From NCBI GenBank assembly GCA_965153455.1, contig OZ234495.1, positions 744,001 through 808,000 on the forward strand: 64,000 nt of DNA, written 5' to 3'. How positions within the stretch are numbered: the stretch's first letter is position 1; each line of letters opens with the position of its first letter. Source of the DNA: Sphagnum compactum (taxonomy: Eukaryota > Bryophyta > Sphagnopsida > Sphagnales). The notes under the pieces were generated by a model that was given only the letters and a program-made list of their open reading frames with translations, searched no databases and had not been told where the DNA came from. Shown here piece by piece: positions 24,255 to 36,028 of the stretch. Made by a program: the position numbers and the translations under genes.

Positions 24255-24480
24255 GGGACATTTATGGCAAATTGAACATGGTTTTTTTGGCGAAAAAAAT
24301 GGCCTAAAGTCGCCATATTTTGAGGGGAAAGAAATTGAAATCATCAGATTTAGACTATAGGTTTTAGCATGTCGCCAAAAATATAGTGAGGTTCCAAAAA
24401 TTTCTACTTTCCTCTCTCTGAACTTTAGCCAAATTTGGCTAAGTCCTCTTGTGGACAACTTGGCTAACCCACAAAACTGG
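24255..24480 (+). repeat. Dispersed repeat family A, plus-oriented copy
   Basis: The palindrome TAGCCAAATTTGGCTA is at 24426-24441, followed by AGTCCTCTTGTGGACAACTT, GGCTAACCCACAAAACTGGG. The part before it has related words (TTTTGGCGAAAAAAATGGCC, AGTCGCCATATTTTG, TGTCGCCAAAAATATAG). This is the best preserved copy. Confidence 0.65.
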
Positions 24481-24499
24481 GGTAAAATTTTATATTAAA

Positions 24500-25036
24500 A
24501 TAAAAAATTAAAATTAATTAATTAATTAATTAAAAAACCCTCTCATTTTTTATCCATTCAAAGGAATTTTAAACCCAAAAAATTCACCCCAACTTGTAAA
24601 AAACTCACTTGCAAAAAGAGATTATTGCAATAAGCACTTAATTAGACCTGGGGGGGGAGGGGGGAGGGGGGGGGGGGGGGGGTAACATCTTGTGTGTCAC
24701 GCAACGGTGTGAAAATGAGTTTTGCTTTTGTAAACTTGCACCCAAATAATAATGTCAATATATAAAAAAATTTAAACAATTTTTCAAATAGTTGCATATT
24801 GTCAGTAAAGAATAAACAAGTTGTTGAATTACATCATATCGGATTCATCATTGGCAAGAGGTTTCAAAAGATTGACAAGAAGGCGATCATTGCTTTGTGT
24901 TTGCCACTAATAGTGATTAACGGTTAACCTTATTTGATTGTTAAATGATTGATTCATTGTGTGACATATAAATGTTGTCAAAATGTTTTAATGTTCAATA
25001 TTTATTATTTATGGGTGAGAGAAGAACAAACATTAA
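24500..25036. other. Gene-free sequence with a long G-tract
   Basis: A (TTAA)n run is at 24512-24532. A nearly pure G run with two A interruptions occupies 24650-24682. No gene is seen. Confidence 0.7.
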
Positions 25037-25408
25037 CACTAAATTTGGATGTAGTAAATATTCATTTTGTTTCAAATATAGGTGAGACGTTAAATATTCC
25101 TTTAACGAGCAATGTCCAATGCATTTGGACACTAAAATTGGATGTGATAAATATTCAGTTTGCTTCAAATATAAATGAGACGTTAAATATTCCCTTAATG
25201 CATTATGTCCAGTGCATTTTGACATTAAAGTTGGATGTGATAAATATTCATTTTGCTTCAAATATAGGTGAAATGTTAAATATTCTTCTAACGAGTAATT
25301 TTTAATGCTTTTTGTCACTAAATTTCAATGTGATAAATCTTCATTTTGCTTTAAATATAGGTGGGACATTAAATATTCCCATAGTGAGCAAGTTATATTC
25401 AATGCATT
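25037..25408 (+). repeat. 93-bp tandem repeat, four copies
   Basis: Copies begin near 25037, 25130, 25223 and 25316 with CACTAAATTTGGATG-like starts and share TTCATTTTG, TTCAAATATAGGTGAGAC and TTAAATATTCC words. The period is 31 codons, which keeps overlapping frames open on both strands (24949-25305 +, 24995-25318 -); these are not regarded as genes. Confidence 0.9.
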
Positions 25409-27742
25409 TTTGGTGTTGTCTTTTTGTGCCTTACATGGTTTTACATGAATTGTTTATTGTGTGAATTTTCATGTTCTTAAAATTATATATCATTTGAATT
25501 TGTCATACATGTTTTATAGTCCTAAACCAACTTCAATCCCAACATTCCCCTCTTTGAGATAGGGGGTACAAAACAACAACATTAATTCGAGATTTAATCT
25601 CCCCGGAAAAAAAAACCTTCTATCTATATAGAAACAAGGATGGAAATCCATCCACAAAAAATACAAGGCATGTCAAAGCAAATGTAAACACACAAAAGAA
25701 AAATCAAAACAATCAAAATAATAATAATGAAGTGAAAGATATAATGCTAAAAGAACATCCTCTACCACAAATCAGCTAATGATGGAGGTGCACTACTGGT
25801 ATGTGTGGTAGAAATGAAGAACTATGACTAAACGTGGCATCCCATTGAAAAATCACAATGGCTTGTGCACATTATAGGGCTATCAATATTTGTTGCCTAT
25901 AATAAGGTATAAGCATCGAAGGTACCAAAGAAGTCTGTTGATGATGAGTTATACTAGCATGTACACAAGAAATAAAACAGCAATCAAAATGAGGATGGAA
26001 ACAACTGTTGGTCTCTATGACAAGGGGAATGAAATCATCTCCTAACATTCGCTTTATGTAATATCATGTTTTGTTTTGAGCAGCAAATATTATTGTATGT
26101 GTTGTCATCATCAAAACACACTACACCAAATTTATATCAATCAAATCGGCAATGGCAACGTCCACCACAGTTCAAAAAATCATATCTAATGATGACAATA
26201 TCCACTCATCTCCGTGTATGGCGGGGGAAAAGGTAAGAAACCTCTCTTTGTACGTGAGCTCCACTTTTCGACACAATAACTACAACTATATTTTGAAACG
26301 TTTCATGGTTTGTAGTGCGTTCATTCTTGCACATGCAACGTAGCAAACGGATACCCAAATCTTCAATGGTCTGATCACATTGAGACCGTGAAAAATGCAC
26401 AACTACTAGATGTGATATATTGAGATAAATATGAAGTGTTGCAAGAAAATGAATGAAAGACAAATGAAATAAAAAAGTGTTAGGATGAGCTAATAACCAA
26501 ACCTTTACTATAAGATTAGAACGAGCTAATAACCAAGTCCCTAAAATAAGACCTACATAAAAATAAAAACATGCTCTCACAACATTTCAAGGAGCTTCTA
26601 TTAGAAATAAAATAAATTTGTACTTGCATAATTAGTCCATCAAAAAGTTTATTAATTTCTTTTGATTTTGGCTAAGTTTTTTTATGTGGTGGAACAATAA
26701 GATTAGAATTAATTTTTTGTTTATTTACTTTTGTTTAATAGTTATTTCACATTCTACATTGTGACAAACAAATATTGATTTCTTTTCACCTTCACAATCT
26801 TGAATGAAATTGAAAATTATCATTTCATATTTGAAAACAATTTAATTGATTATTTAGCTTTCTTATTTCATTATTCACACATATATTCCAACTGTGTTCT
26901 TCATCCAACTTGAATTGACCAGAAACAAATTTCCTTTGCATTCAAACTTTCAACCATCTCTTTCTTTTGAAACGACGTTCATAATCATTGTTTTCATTCC
27001 TTAGGGCATCGACCGTTAGCATAGTAGACATTAGAACAAGTCCACCAGCTGCCACATAGCTACTCATAAATAGTAAATTGGGTGAAGTTCATACTTTAAA
27101 TACCCTGAAACATAGTTCCAACCTGCAAAGATGCACAGAATAAAATGCTTAGAATAGTTAAGAAATTTACTCCTACCAGCTATCAGTAGCTCCCCCATGC
27201 CTACTACGAAGGTGGCCGGTAGCGGTTATTTTAGAACATCTACTGAGCAATAATACAATTAAAAGCAAGGAGAAGAAGAAAACTGCACTTCTCTTACCTC
27301 ATATCCTTTGACAAATAGACTTCATGCTTCAGCATGGAGCGCAAGCCCCAATGTTCTTCTCATTACTAGCAGTATCCTAACAGTTACCAAGTCCTTTTAT
27401 GCATTGCCATGATGGTTATGAGTTTCACAATACAGAGTTAATGAACTGGGCACCTGCATAGCATAGCTAACAAAGGGCACCCATCTTATCTTCCACTTCT
27501 TCCATCCCAGTATTAAAAACCCCTGATGTCCTACTTTCTTTCAACATCAAAGAACATATGTGAAGATTTTCAGCTAGTAGCCCACTGTCTGTGCAGGAAA
27601 ATAATAATAAAATACCCCAGCAGTGCAAGTAACCTATGAAGGAAAATCCAAAGCAGATGTGCTTGTCATGCACACAGAAGTGTCATAGCAAGAGAGGGAC
27701 CCTGAAATGTACAGATGTATTGCACATGGTTTTCTGTGTGGG
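25409..27742. other. Gene-free region and 3' flank of RAD23
   Basis: No gene is supported. The open frame 26206-26580 (-) of 124 codons has no motif. From about 27000 the composition resembles the RAD23 introns; the last few hundred bases before 27743 are probably the RAD23 3' UTR. Confidence 0.45.
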
Positions 27743-30700
27743 CTACATGTCTTCAAAATCCCCAGCATGCTCCAAAAGATAGTTGGCTGCCAATTGCTCA
27801 TTCTTATCACATGCCAGGAAAGCCTCAATCACAAGTGCACGATCAAATCCCATGCCTTCAAGCTGTTCAGGAGAACACATTCTCATAAGGTTTCATGATA
27901 TAAATCTTCATGACAGTAACCTTCCATTTGCTTGTTAAACAACTAAGGATAGAATTCAACTAGAGACGTCAGTGCCAAAGATCAGAATGCAGGACAGATG
28001 ATCACAAATAACTGCAAATGAACAAGCGGGACTTTACCCTATCAATGGCTTCCCGCTCTTCTGGAGTCACAGTAATTGACTGTGGCATCGCTCCAAGCTG
28101 CCCAAGAACATCCCTGCATCCAAGTTCAGAGAAATATGATGCTGTGTCTTAAATCAGAGTACAACTCTTTGTGGATGTACTCAACACTGACAAGCATACT
28201 GATAATCACCCAAACACAAAATGACATGACAAGAAAATGAAAGAGTAAGTAAATGGGCCAATCTGTCATCAAAGCATACTGAAGGCTTCTGGGAAGAACG
28301 CCTCTTACTCACCCTTCAGCACCTTCACCACCTGCCTCATTAATAAGACGGAGGAACTCAGCCTGATTCTCATTGATAAGCCGCAACAAGGCAGGATTTT
28401 GCTTCCCCAACTCCTGAAGCATTGGCTTTTGTGATCCATTCACCAAACATCCAAAGGGCAACCCAAAGTTGAGGTGCCATTATATTAGTAGCTAATGCAG
28501 AAAAGATGATCATATCTGTATGAGACAGTTCTGCATCCCTCAACAAGCTCAAAATTTGAGGTACAATAGCAGAGATGCAGCAAAGATGGATCAAAAACCA
28601 AGGGTCTGGCTTGCAAACCTGTAGGATTTGTGGGTTTGCCTGGACCATTGTCCTTAAAGCTTGAAACTGCCCCCAAAAAACAGAAGACACTGCATTCAGG
28701 TAGAATACAGTATGAAAGAAACCAGGTAAATGATCCCAGATACTGAGTCACAAACCATCTGACAGTAAGGTTGCAACAATCCACTGCAGTTATATAACTG
28801 GGTACTGTCTTAGATGGCTTGGTGAATCAGAAGGTCAAGGTGACAGGTTCAAAAATCTTGAACGAGGACTCTCCCAATTTAACATTGGCCAGCAACCATG
28901 ACACTCCAAATGCACCACAACTCTAGTTGCTATGCTGACCAGTTGCAAACTGAAACCTTGCAGCTGCTACTGAGTCTTCAGTTACTCCACATAGAAAATG
29001 ACTGACCTGAGGGTTGTTTCTTAAAAAGTCAAGAGCACCAGCTCCAGCTCCTCCACCCAAACCAGGCATTCCCTGGACCGAAAAACTGTAGAATTAGTCA
29101 TGATATGGGAAAACTGAAATCCAAAGAGTGTGAAATTGCTCACATTGCATACATCCACTAACAAGGACTGACTATGTAGGACAAAAAATCTGTAAGGTAC
29201 GGTTGTCCTCTAGTGACATCAATTGAACTCAAACCCCAGATTGCAATTGTTCTTTACATAAACACAACCATACCTGAGGGAAGAGGTCCAATGGAGCAGC
29301 ATTAGGCCCTCCAGGAGCTGCTGGAGCTGGGGCTACAGGCACTGCAGGTGCAGGGGCTGTTGTTGCTGCAGCTGCAGGTACTGGGGCAGGAGGCTGAGCT
29401 ACAGGGGCAGCCACCTCAGCAGCCTCTGGTATACCCTGCAAAAGATGAAGCCAAGTTGCAAACTGTGACTGTAGAGACAAAACACATAGCCCAGCATGAA
29501 CTCTCAGTGAAATATTTTAGTGATGGACATGACTCCATGCAACCAGGACTCAAAAAATTTAAAGACCTGAGAAAATGGAATGGATCATGCACAAAATGAG
29601 TTGTGTTTAATGAATTGAGACCAAACACCAACACTTCAACAAGGATGATGTATGTACATGATGCAGCCATCATTGGCATGTTACCATGTAGTCATGCAAG
29701 GGTCCAGGAGAAGCCCACAATAACACTTAAAAAAAGGCCATTGTGTTCACTCCAGCAAAACCAAATCAAACACAAGAAGAGTGAGTAGGTTGTCATAACC
29801 TTGTGACTGTCACTTAATAAATATCAGACCAGAACCGTGATCTTGAATGGCAGTGACTAGCTGCCATTACTCACAACTTACTTCATCAGCTCCTGATGGT
29901 GAGTGTGGACAATTATATACCAATCTGCTCAAAATTGGGGAATTAGAAAAAAGTCTGTTTCCCAAGTTCCTGTAACATTTCAGGAAGCAATAGCAGAAGT
30001 CCCCATTTACAATGCTGACTGATAAGAATTAATCCATTACCAACGCTGCTCATGGGGATTACCAGAAGACTGTCCCTTTCTAGAGACATTTGCCAGATGA
30101 ACACATGTTCACAACAAATGAATGCACTCCTCCATATGCAGGCCTAACCACACCTCAAAATTCTAAGATCTTGTAATGCTCATGGATCAGCAGTATATGA
30201 TACTCCCAAAGATTCCAGATGCCCTATATGACAGGCTAGAACTAGGGCAGATTTTTTACAGGAACCTAGACAGAGACAAACAGAAGTGTAGGACAGCTGC
30301 AACTAAGCAGATATGGTGATCAGTCAAAATCAGTCTGACACCCCAACAAAAGGGAACTGAGACAAGAGAAATTAAGACAGCAGTTGCCACCTGAGAAAGA
30401 TTTGAAAGAACCTAAGCCTGCACTAGTATGAAGGGACACATATAGTTGACAAAACAAGGCCTCCACACCAGGAAGCTACAGATATGTTAATTCAACAAAG
30501 ACCATCAAAGATGACAAGTGACACACTTCTGATTAAACTAGAACCATGGCAGAACACATCTCCTTTGCTGGCATATACACAGATGCACCTGTGTGGAGCC
30601 AAGCAACCTCACTACCAAATGGCCATAAATGACCTTCTATAACAGCCATACATAGGAATCACCAGTGAGTGAGTAACACCAAAGTCTGGTTGTAGAAAAA

Positions 30701-32719
30701 GCATAAAGGCATAAGGGCAACTGGGTTAAGTACTTACAGAGTACAAATATTCCACTGCCCTTTCTGGATTATTGAAAGCAGCACGAAGTGCACGCAAAAC
30801 AGTTTCCCGAGTCCAGCTGCCTCCTCCCATGTCAATGATCTGCTGAACTGTTTGCTCAAGGTTGGTCCCGGCAACAAGGTTTGATGCTGCCTGCCCATAC
30901 ACATCACCTGTACCCCTGCACAATCATAGGATGTTAGTGGGATTCCATTCAAGACAAGATGAGAGTTCAATTTGATTTAGTATTGGCTATAATGCAACTC
31001 AAAAAAAATTCCTGGCTGAAGATTTTTGCAGTAGTAAAAAAAAACTATGACCTTCTGTTCATCCTTCATTCTTGGCCCATCAATGGGGTAATCAGAATTA
31101 TGCTTACAATGGAGCTCCAGCAGCTGGTGCAGGGGCAGATGCAGGGGCAGGTGCAGGTGCTCTGTTGCAGGAAATCATTGTTAAATACATACACAGGAAA
31201 GTTCCACAATACAAACCCTAAATGTGAAACTAAGATGCTCCTTGGCTGAAGGCATAATAAACACTGCACTGCAGTTCCAGACATAGTTTCTGATTCTTGT
31301 CCTAGCAGCAAGGTAGACATCTGAGCAGGTGAAGTGAAAAGCATTGGAGAAGAGACATGCCAAGCCAAGGATCATCCATCTCCATGACCTAAAACCAAGC
31401 ATTCTACCAGCACTTACCATCTCACAGCTGAAAGTTGTAAAACAAGGAAAGACAGGGGATTTTGTGAAGCAGCTATGACTCACAGAGAAGGGGCAGGTTG
31501 AGCTGGAGCTGCAGGAGTTGCTGGAGTTTGGACAGGTGGAGGCTGAGCTGCTGCAGATGCCTGATATCAAGCAAAGTTCAGGCCAGGTTTTAATCAATCC
31601 CACTTGCAAAACCACAAACCCCAGTGGTAATGCAAAAGAAAGGTCTGTCAAACAGGTGCTATTTCAGCCTCACTCAGCACAAAAATGGCAAGAAAACACA
31701 CCTGTGCAGTTCCTGATGAGGATGGAGTCGGGGCTGCTGGTGCCTTTGTCTGGAGACAACATTATGCCATGTAAGCTGATGAAGTCTACATATCATCATC
31801 ATCAGCATAGTTTGACCTCAATCTTTAAGTTCATACCAGCCCTGGACAAACCTAGCAAATCACTGTTGAGAAATTGGCACAAGAGTGATCCACACTGATC
31901 TCCATTGATGTTAACCCTGCCTAGGGAGATAAACTCAGTTTGCCTTGATCCTCAAATTGAAATTATGATCATACCTTTGTCAACATGACAACAAGGAAAC
32001 CATTTTCCGAAACCTTGTTGTCATCCATGGTTGTGTCATCTTTGAGAACCTTCCCTTGATGAATGAGAAGCTGTTGAGAATAAGGAAAAGCATCTTTGCC
32101 CTGGGATACTTCAATCTGCTTCTTGACAGCTGTGACCTGCACACCACAAATTCACACTAAGGTACAATCTACTCGAGCATGGAAGACTTGGAATGATGAA
32201 TCCTCACTAACCAAAGTCTGATAGATTCAATGTTCATATATACAGGTTTCCATGTGACACCATCACCAAAACCCTAATGCACCTTAGAACCTAACTTCCA
32301 ACACTGGCTTTCACACCATAGTGTGAACCCTAAAACGAGATCTCTTAGTAGCACCATGCTCAGCAAGTCGGGAGGAGGATTTTTTAGATAAAACAGTAAA
32401 GCTGGTTAGTATCTCAAACTTTGCAGAAGACATGTACAAACATGAAGATAATTCGACAGGATTTCGCAATACAAGAAGCTATTATGACCCTGCCTTCTGC
32501 GAGGGACACTCTTCAATGAAAGACATTTTTTCATTCCTTGAAATCTTCTAAGTGTGCTCAAGATTTCTACTTCTTATCAAGACGGAAAGCTTGACAAGCG
32601 AGAAGATTACAATGTAGAAGAACCCGGAAGACAAAAAGGGAGGAGCAACATACCGTATCAGTGGGGTTAACATCGAGATCGAAATGGTTCCCCTTCAGAG
32701 TCTTCACTGAGATCTTCAT
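27743..32719 (-). CDS. RAD23: RAD23 ubiquitin receptor / nucleotide-excision-repair protein
   Basis: Twelve minus-strand exons keep phase throughout: 32719-32654, 32136-31975, 31749-31702, 31560-31484, 31161-31108, 30915-30738, 29435-29274, 29072-29007, 28666-28619, 28425-28313, 28113-28038, 27862-27743. The product is 389 residues, normal for plant RAD23. Domain order is UBL (1-76, [10 protein letters not shown]), a Pro/Ala-rich linker, UBA1 (about 155-194, [25 protein letters not shown]), a second Pro/Ala linker, the STI1/XPC-binding domain (about 262-318, [19 protein letters not shown]) and UBA2 (about 345-386, [20 protein letters not shown]). RAD23 carries ubiquitylated proteins to the proteasome by UBL-Rpn binding and stabilises XPC/Rad4 in repair; it acts in nucleus and cytosol. 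The start Met at 32719 is the UBL's first residue. Small linker exons 3-5 are the least certain, but they restore frame exactly. Confidence 0.95.
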
Positions 32720-33010
32720 ACTGGAATTTGTACAAAGCTCCGCCGCCGCAGCTATGGCGAGGCCGAGAAGAAAGAAAAACAAGCCTCTCCTCCGACTTCC
32801 TTCTTCTTTCTAGTTCTCGTTTCCCTTTGGTTGCCTTGCGCCGCACACAGCCCACCCCCGCCCCCACGACACTCCTCCCCCCTCTTTGGCTGTGTCGCTG
32901 CCGCCGCTGCTTTGCCACTTAGGTGGTAGAGCAAGTTACCTCCTTGAAAAAGGAAAACCGACGACAAAAAACTGCCGCCCTGCAACTTAGGTGGCAGAAC
33001 GGTTTTTTAC
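32720..33010. promoter_or_regulatory. RAD23 leader and promoter, GC-richer
   Basis: GC-rich sequence directly upstream of the RAD23 start, with CCGCCGC words. ACTTAGGTGGTAGAGCAAG (about 32918) and AACTTAGGTGGCAGAAC (about 32984) are near-duplicates. Overlapping short open frames are read as by-products of the composition. Confidence 0.5.
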
Positions 33011-33567
33011 CCTATCCCTAAAACCTAACCTACTTACACCGTGTAGGGTTTTTTTTAATTTATTAATTTATTTAAATTATTATTTTGTGATTTAACCACA
33101 CTAGGTAGCAATCATCGACAAGACCAGTTATGAATTTTTTTTAAATTTAGAAAATTTTCAGATTTTTGGCTACATGTTAGAACAGGTAAGTATTTTTGTT
33201 TCATTTTTTTTTTTAAATGTGTTTTTTTGGTTCTAGGATGTTTATTTATTGGTTTTGGTATTCTCTTTTTTGTTGTAGTAATTTATTTTATTTTGGTATG
33301 TTTCTTTTTGCTTCTAGAAACTGAATATGTTTTTGTTTTTTGGATGTACTAGGGTCTTTTTAATCAAATTTTCACCCAAAAAAAGTAGAATTACTCCAAA
33401 AAAATTGATTATATATTTTTTCACATTCGTTTCTTTGCTCATATGTTTTGCATTGTGCATAGGGCATAATTTGTGATTTTGATTTTTACTACCCTACATA
33501 GAAGTAGAACATAGATTGTTTTGTTATTTTCCTTTGATTAAGCAAAAATTGTGTTGTGAAACTAAAC
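33011..33567. other. A/T-rich spacer between RAD23 and the hAT remnant
   Basis: A possible weak copy of repeat family A lies near 33160-33180 (GATTTTTGGCTACATG). The remainder is poly-T-rich. I could not find convincing hAT terminal repeats here. Confidence 0.4.
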
Positions 33568-36028
33568 ATGGATCAATCAACTCATAATGAAAATAGAATA
33601 AGTAATGCAGAAGGACGTGAAATAATCATGGATGTTGTAATGGAAGAAGAAAGAATAACAGATCCATCTAAAAACCATGATAATTTACAAATAGAAGCAA
33701 GTATAAATTCAAAAAGAAAAAAATGAAGTAATGAAAAAGAATTTCAAAAAATTGCATCATGTTCAGAAAAATAAGTGGAAAGGTCACAATAGAAATGCAA
33801 CACGTTGGGCATTTTATTTTTTAAATAATAACAAAGAAGTTGATGTAAAATTCGCTCAAACTATGAAATGTATTTTGTGTTACATTAGTTTAGTGTTGGT
33901 GTCTAATCTAGAAATTCAAGCAAGGAAAGGTTTAATTCTGTAAACATATCAAATGGAATAACTACTTCAAGAAAACATGTGCTTTCATATCATTTAAAAT
34001 TTGCAAAAATGTTTAAAGAGGAGGTGAACTGCAAGCCAATAAAAGAAAACTTGGAAAAACAACTTGTTAAAAAAAGACATAATCTATTTAGTGTTGCAAT
34101 TTGTAACTTTTTTGTTACAAAAGATCCTTTCAAAAAGGATGATGTGCAATAGAAAGAATTTTGTGGAAGATTTAGTCTTATTAATTGTCAAAAATCATTT
34201 GCCTATGCATTTTGTTGAAAATCCATGGTTGAAGCGTTTTAATTTGCATTTATGCCCAAAAGTTGTTTTGCTTTCCAAAAAAAAAAAATTCATAACAAAT
34301 TTTGTTTGGTTGGAGGAAAAAACTAAACAATTATATGTCTTAAACCATGTTTGGTAGAAGGTTTTTTTGCAACACCGAGTTTTTTATCTTTGGGTGTCAA
34401 AAAGAGCTTATGACATTTTTGCACTTGTGACTAATTTTTTAGGGAAAGATTGGTAGCCAAAGCATATCACAATTGGATTATTTGAGGCCATGGACACTTC
34501 TAGCCCAACTTTGGCCAAGGATTTGATTGAGTTATGAGGAAACCATAATTTGAGCGAGAAAATTATTGCCTACGTAAACAATGAAAGCTCCACCTTATAC
34601 ATTATGACCGAAGCTTTAAAGTTTGTTGTAAATTGCAACATTTTAGGTTTTTAGGGAAGTTTTCAAGGGTCTTGTTTTAGTCATGCATTTTCTAAAACCT
34701 ATCAGTATGCAACAACAAATGAAAAACCTTATAAAGGATTGAAGTATGTATCTATCAAAACTACACAATCTAATTTGCATAAATGCATAACTTGGCTTAA
34801 AAAATCAAAGAAAGGTAGACAAGAGTGGAACAAAGCTTGTGCTGACTCAAACTTCCAAAAAGAAAACTAAATACTCCAATGAAGATAAAGTAATACATTA
34901 TTACACTTGTAATTTTTGAGAATGCATTGTACTTCAATTTCTTTTGTAAATGTTATTAAATGAAAAAAATTATAACATTTATTTTGATTTTGCAAATTTG
35001 CTAATAAGGTCATTCTTTATGAGCTTTATAATTCAAGGATGTTATCATATTTTGTTACAATAAACATGATTCAATGAGGACGATTGCTCAAATGCCACCT
35101 CTTTTAACCTAACACATTTGCCAAATTATTGTTAATTATCTTTCCCAAGTTGTAATTGCTTGTGTCTCAAATCAATCTAGGGATCATTGGTTGTTAAGTG
35201 ATGCACTTAATTTTGCCATATCCATTAATTTGAAATTAAAAGCACAACCTAAAAATGTACCTTCTTTTGAAACCTTAATGAAAGAAGAGTTTAATGTGGC
35301 TCTTGAGTTGATTTGTTTAACTTCCAAAAGCAAAAAAAAAGGTTTGTATGGTGTTAAAATCTTTTATTTCCTTTTTGAAAAAATATGAAGAAAAAAAAAT
35401 TCATAATATTTTATCTTTGATGTTAAATCCAAGATTTAAAAACCTTCATTTGGTGTCTTCTTTTAATCGTCATGAACAAGGATACTTAACCATTGTTGGG
35501 GAATATGATGAAAGCTCTTTATATCCTATGCTCTTGAAATGTTATCATCATTTACATCTAGTGGTTAGATTTGAAAATGAATTTGTTGAATAGACAGTGG
35601 ATGTGTATTGCACTTTGGATATCTTTGAAATGGAAGTAGGAACAAGTGAACCATCAAAAGATAATGTCGAAAGAGATCTCTTAATCTTCAAGCATTATCA
35701 AGTGGATGTTAAGGAAATTACTTGCCCTCTTAGTTGGTGGGAGAAGCATGAAGTGTTGTTTCCCATAGTTGGATTTCTTACTCAACAAATTGAAACGAAA
35801 AGAATTTACTCTTTAGCTAGGATATTTATTAATTTAAGAAGATGTTGTTTATACTCAAAAAAAAATTTAAAAATATTTTTTGTGAATAGAAATTGGCCCA
35901 ATGACCATAGAGTTGGTTGTAAATCTTCTTCTAACTTGATAAAATTCATTGGGATAAATGCAAATTTGGAAGAAGAGTTGGAACAATTCGAAGGAACTTT
36001 TGATAAAGATGAAATTGTGGATATATAA
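33568..36028 (+). pseudogene. Decayed hAT-superfamily transposase
   Basis: A recognisable coding order is broken by many stops and frame changes. Near the start is an acidic N-terminal piece (ATG at 33568, stop after 52 codons) and a BED-finger-like remnant (AQTMKCILCY at about 33855). At about 34450-34870 follow HITIGLFEAMDTSSPTLAKD, KIIAYVNNESSTLYIMTEAL, HAFSKTYQYAT and ITWLKKSKKGRQEWNKAC. At 35190-35590 are SDALNFAISINLKLKAQPKN, PSFETLMKEEFNVALE, LMLNPRFKNLHLVSSF and YDESSLYPMLLKC. The C-terminal dimerisation region is at 35690-35960: VDVKEITCPLSWWEKHE, FPIVGFLTQQIETKRIYSLA, VNRNWPNDHRVGCKSS. The LNPRFK, WWEKH and late NWPND words are typical of plant hAT transposases. Codons are drifting toward A/T. 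It is not active. Confidence 0.85.

Noticed and set aside
24949-25318. Open frames with internal protein-like repeats
   Set aside because: They result from a 93-bp tandem DNA repeat whose period is a multiple of three; both strands are open.
29229-29679. Ala/Pro-rich frame starting at 29480 and overlapping frames
   Set aside because: The coding part is RAD23 exon 7 (29435-29274); the rest is intron and shadow frames.
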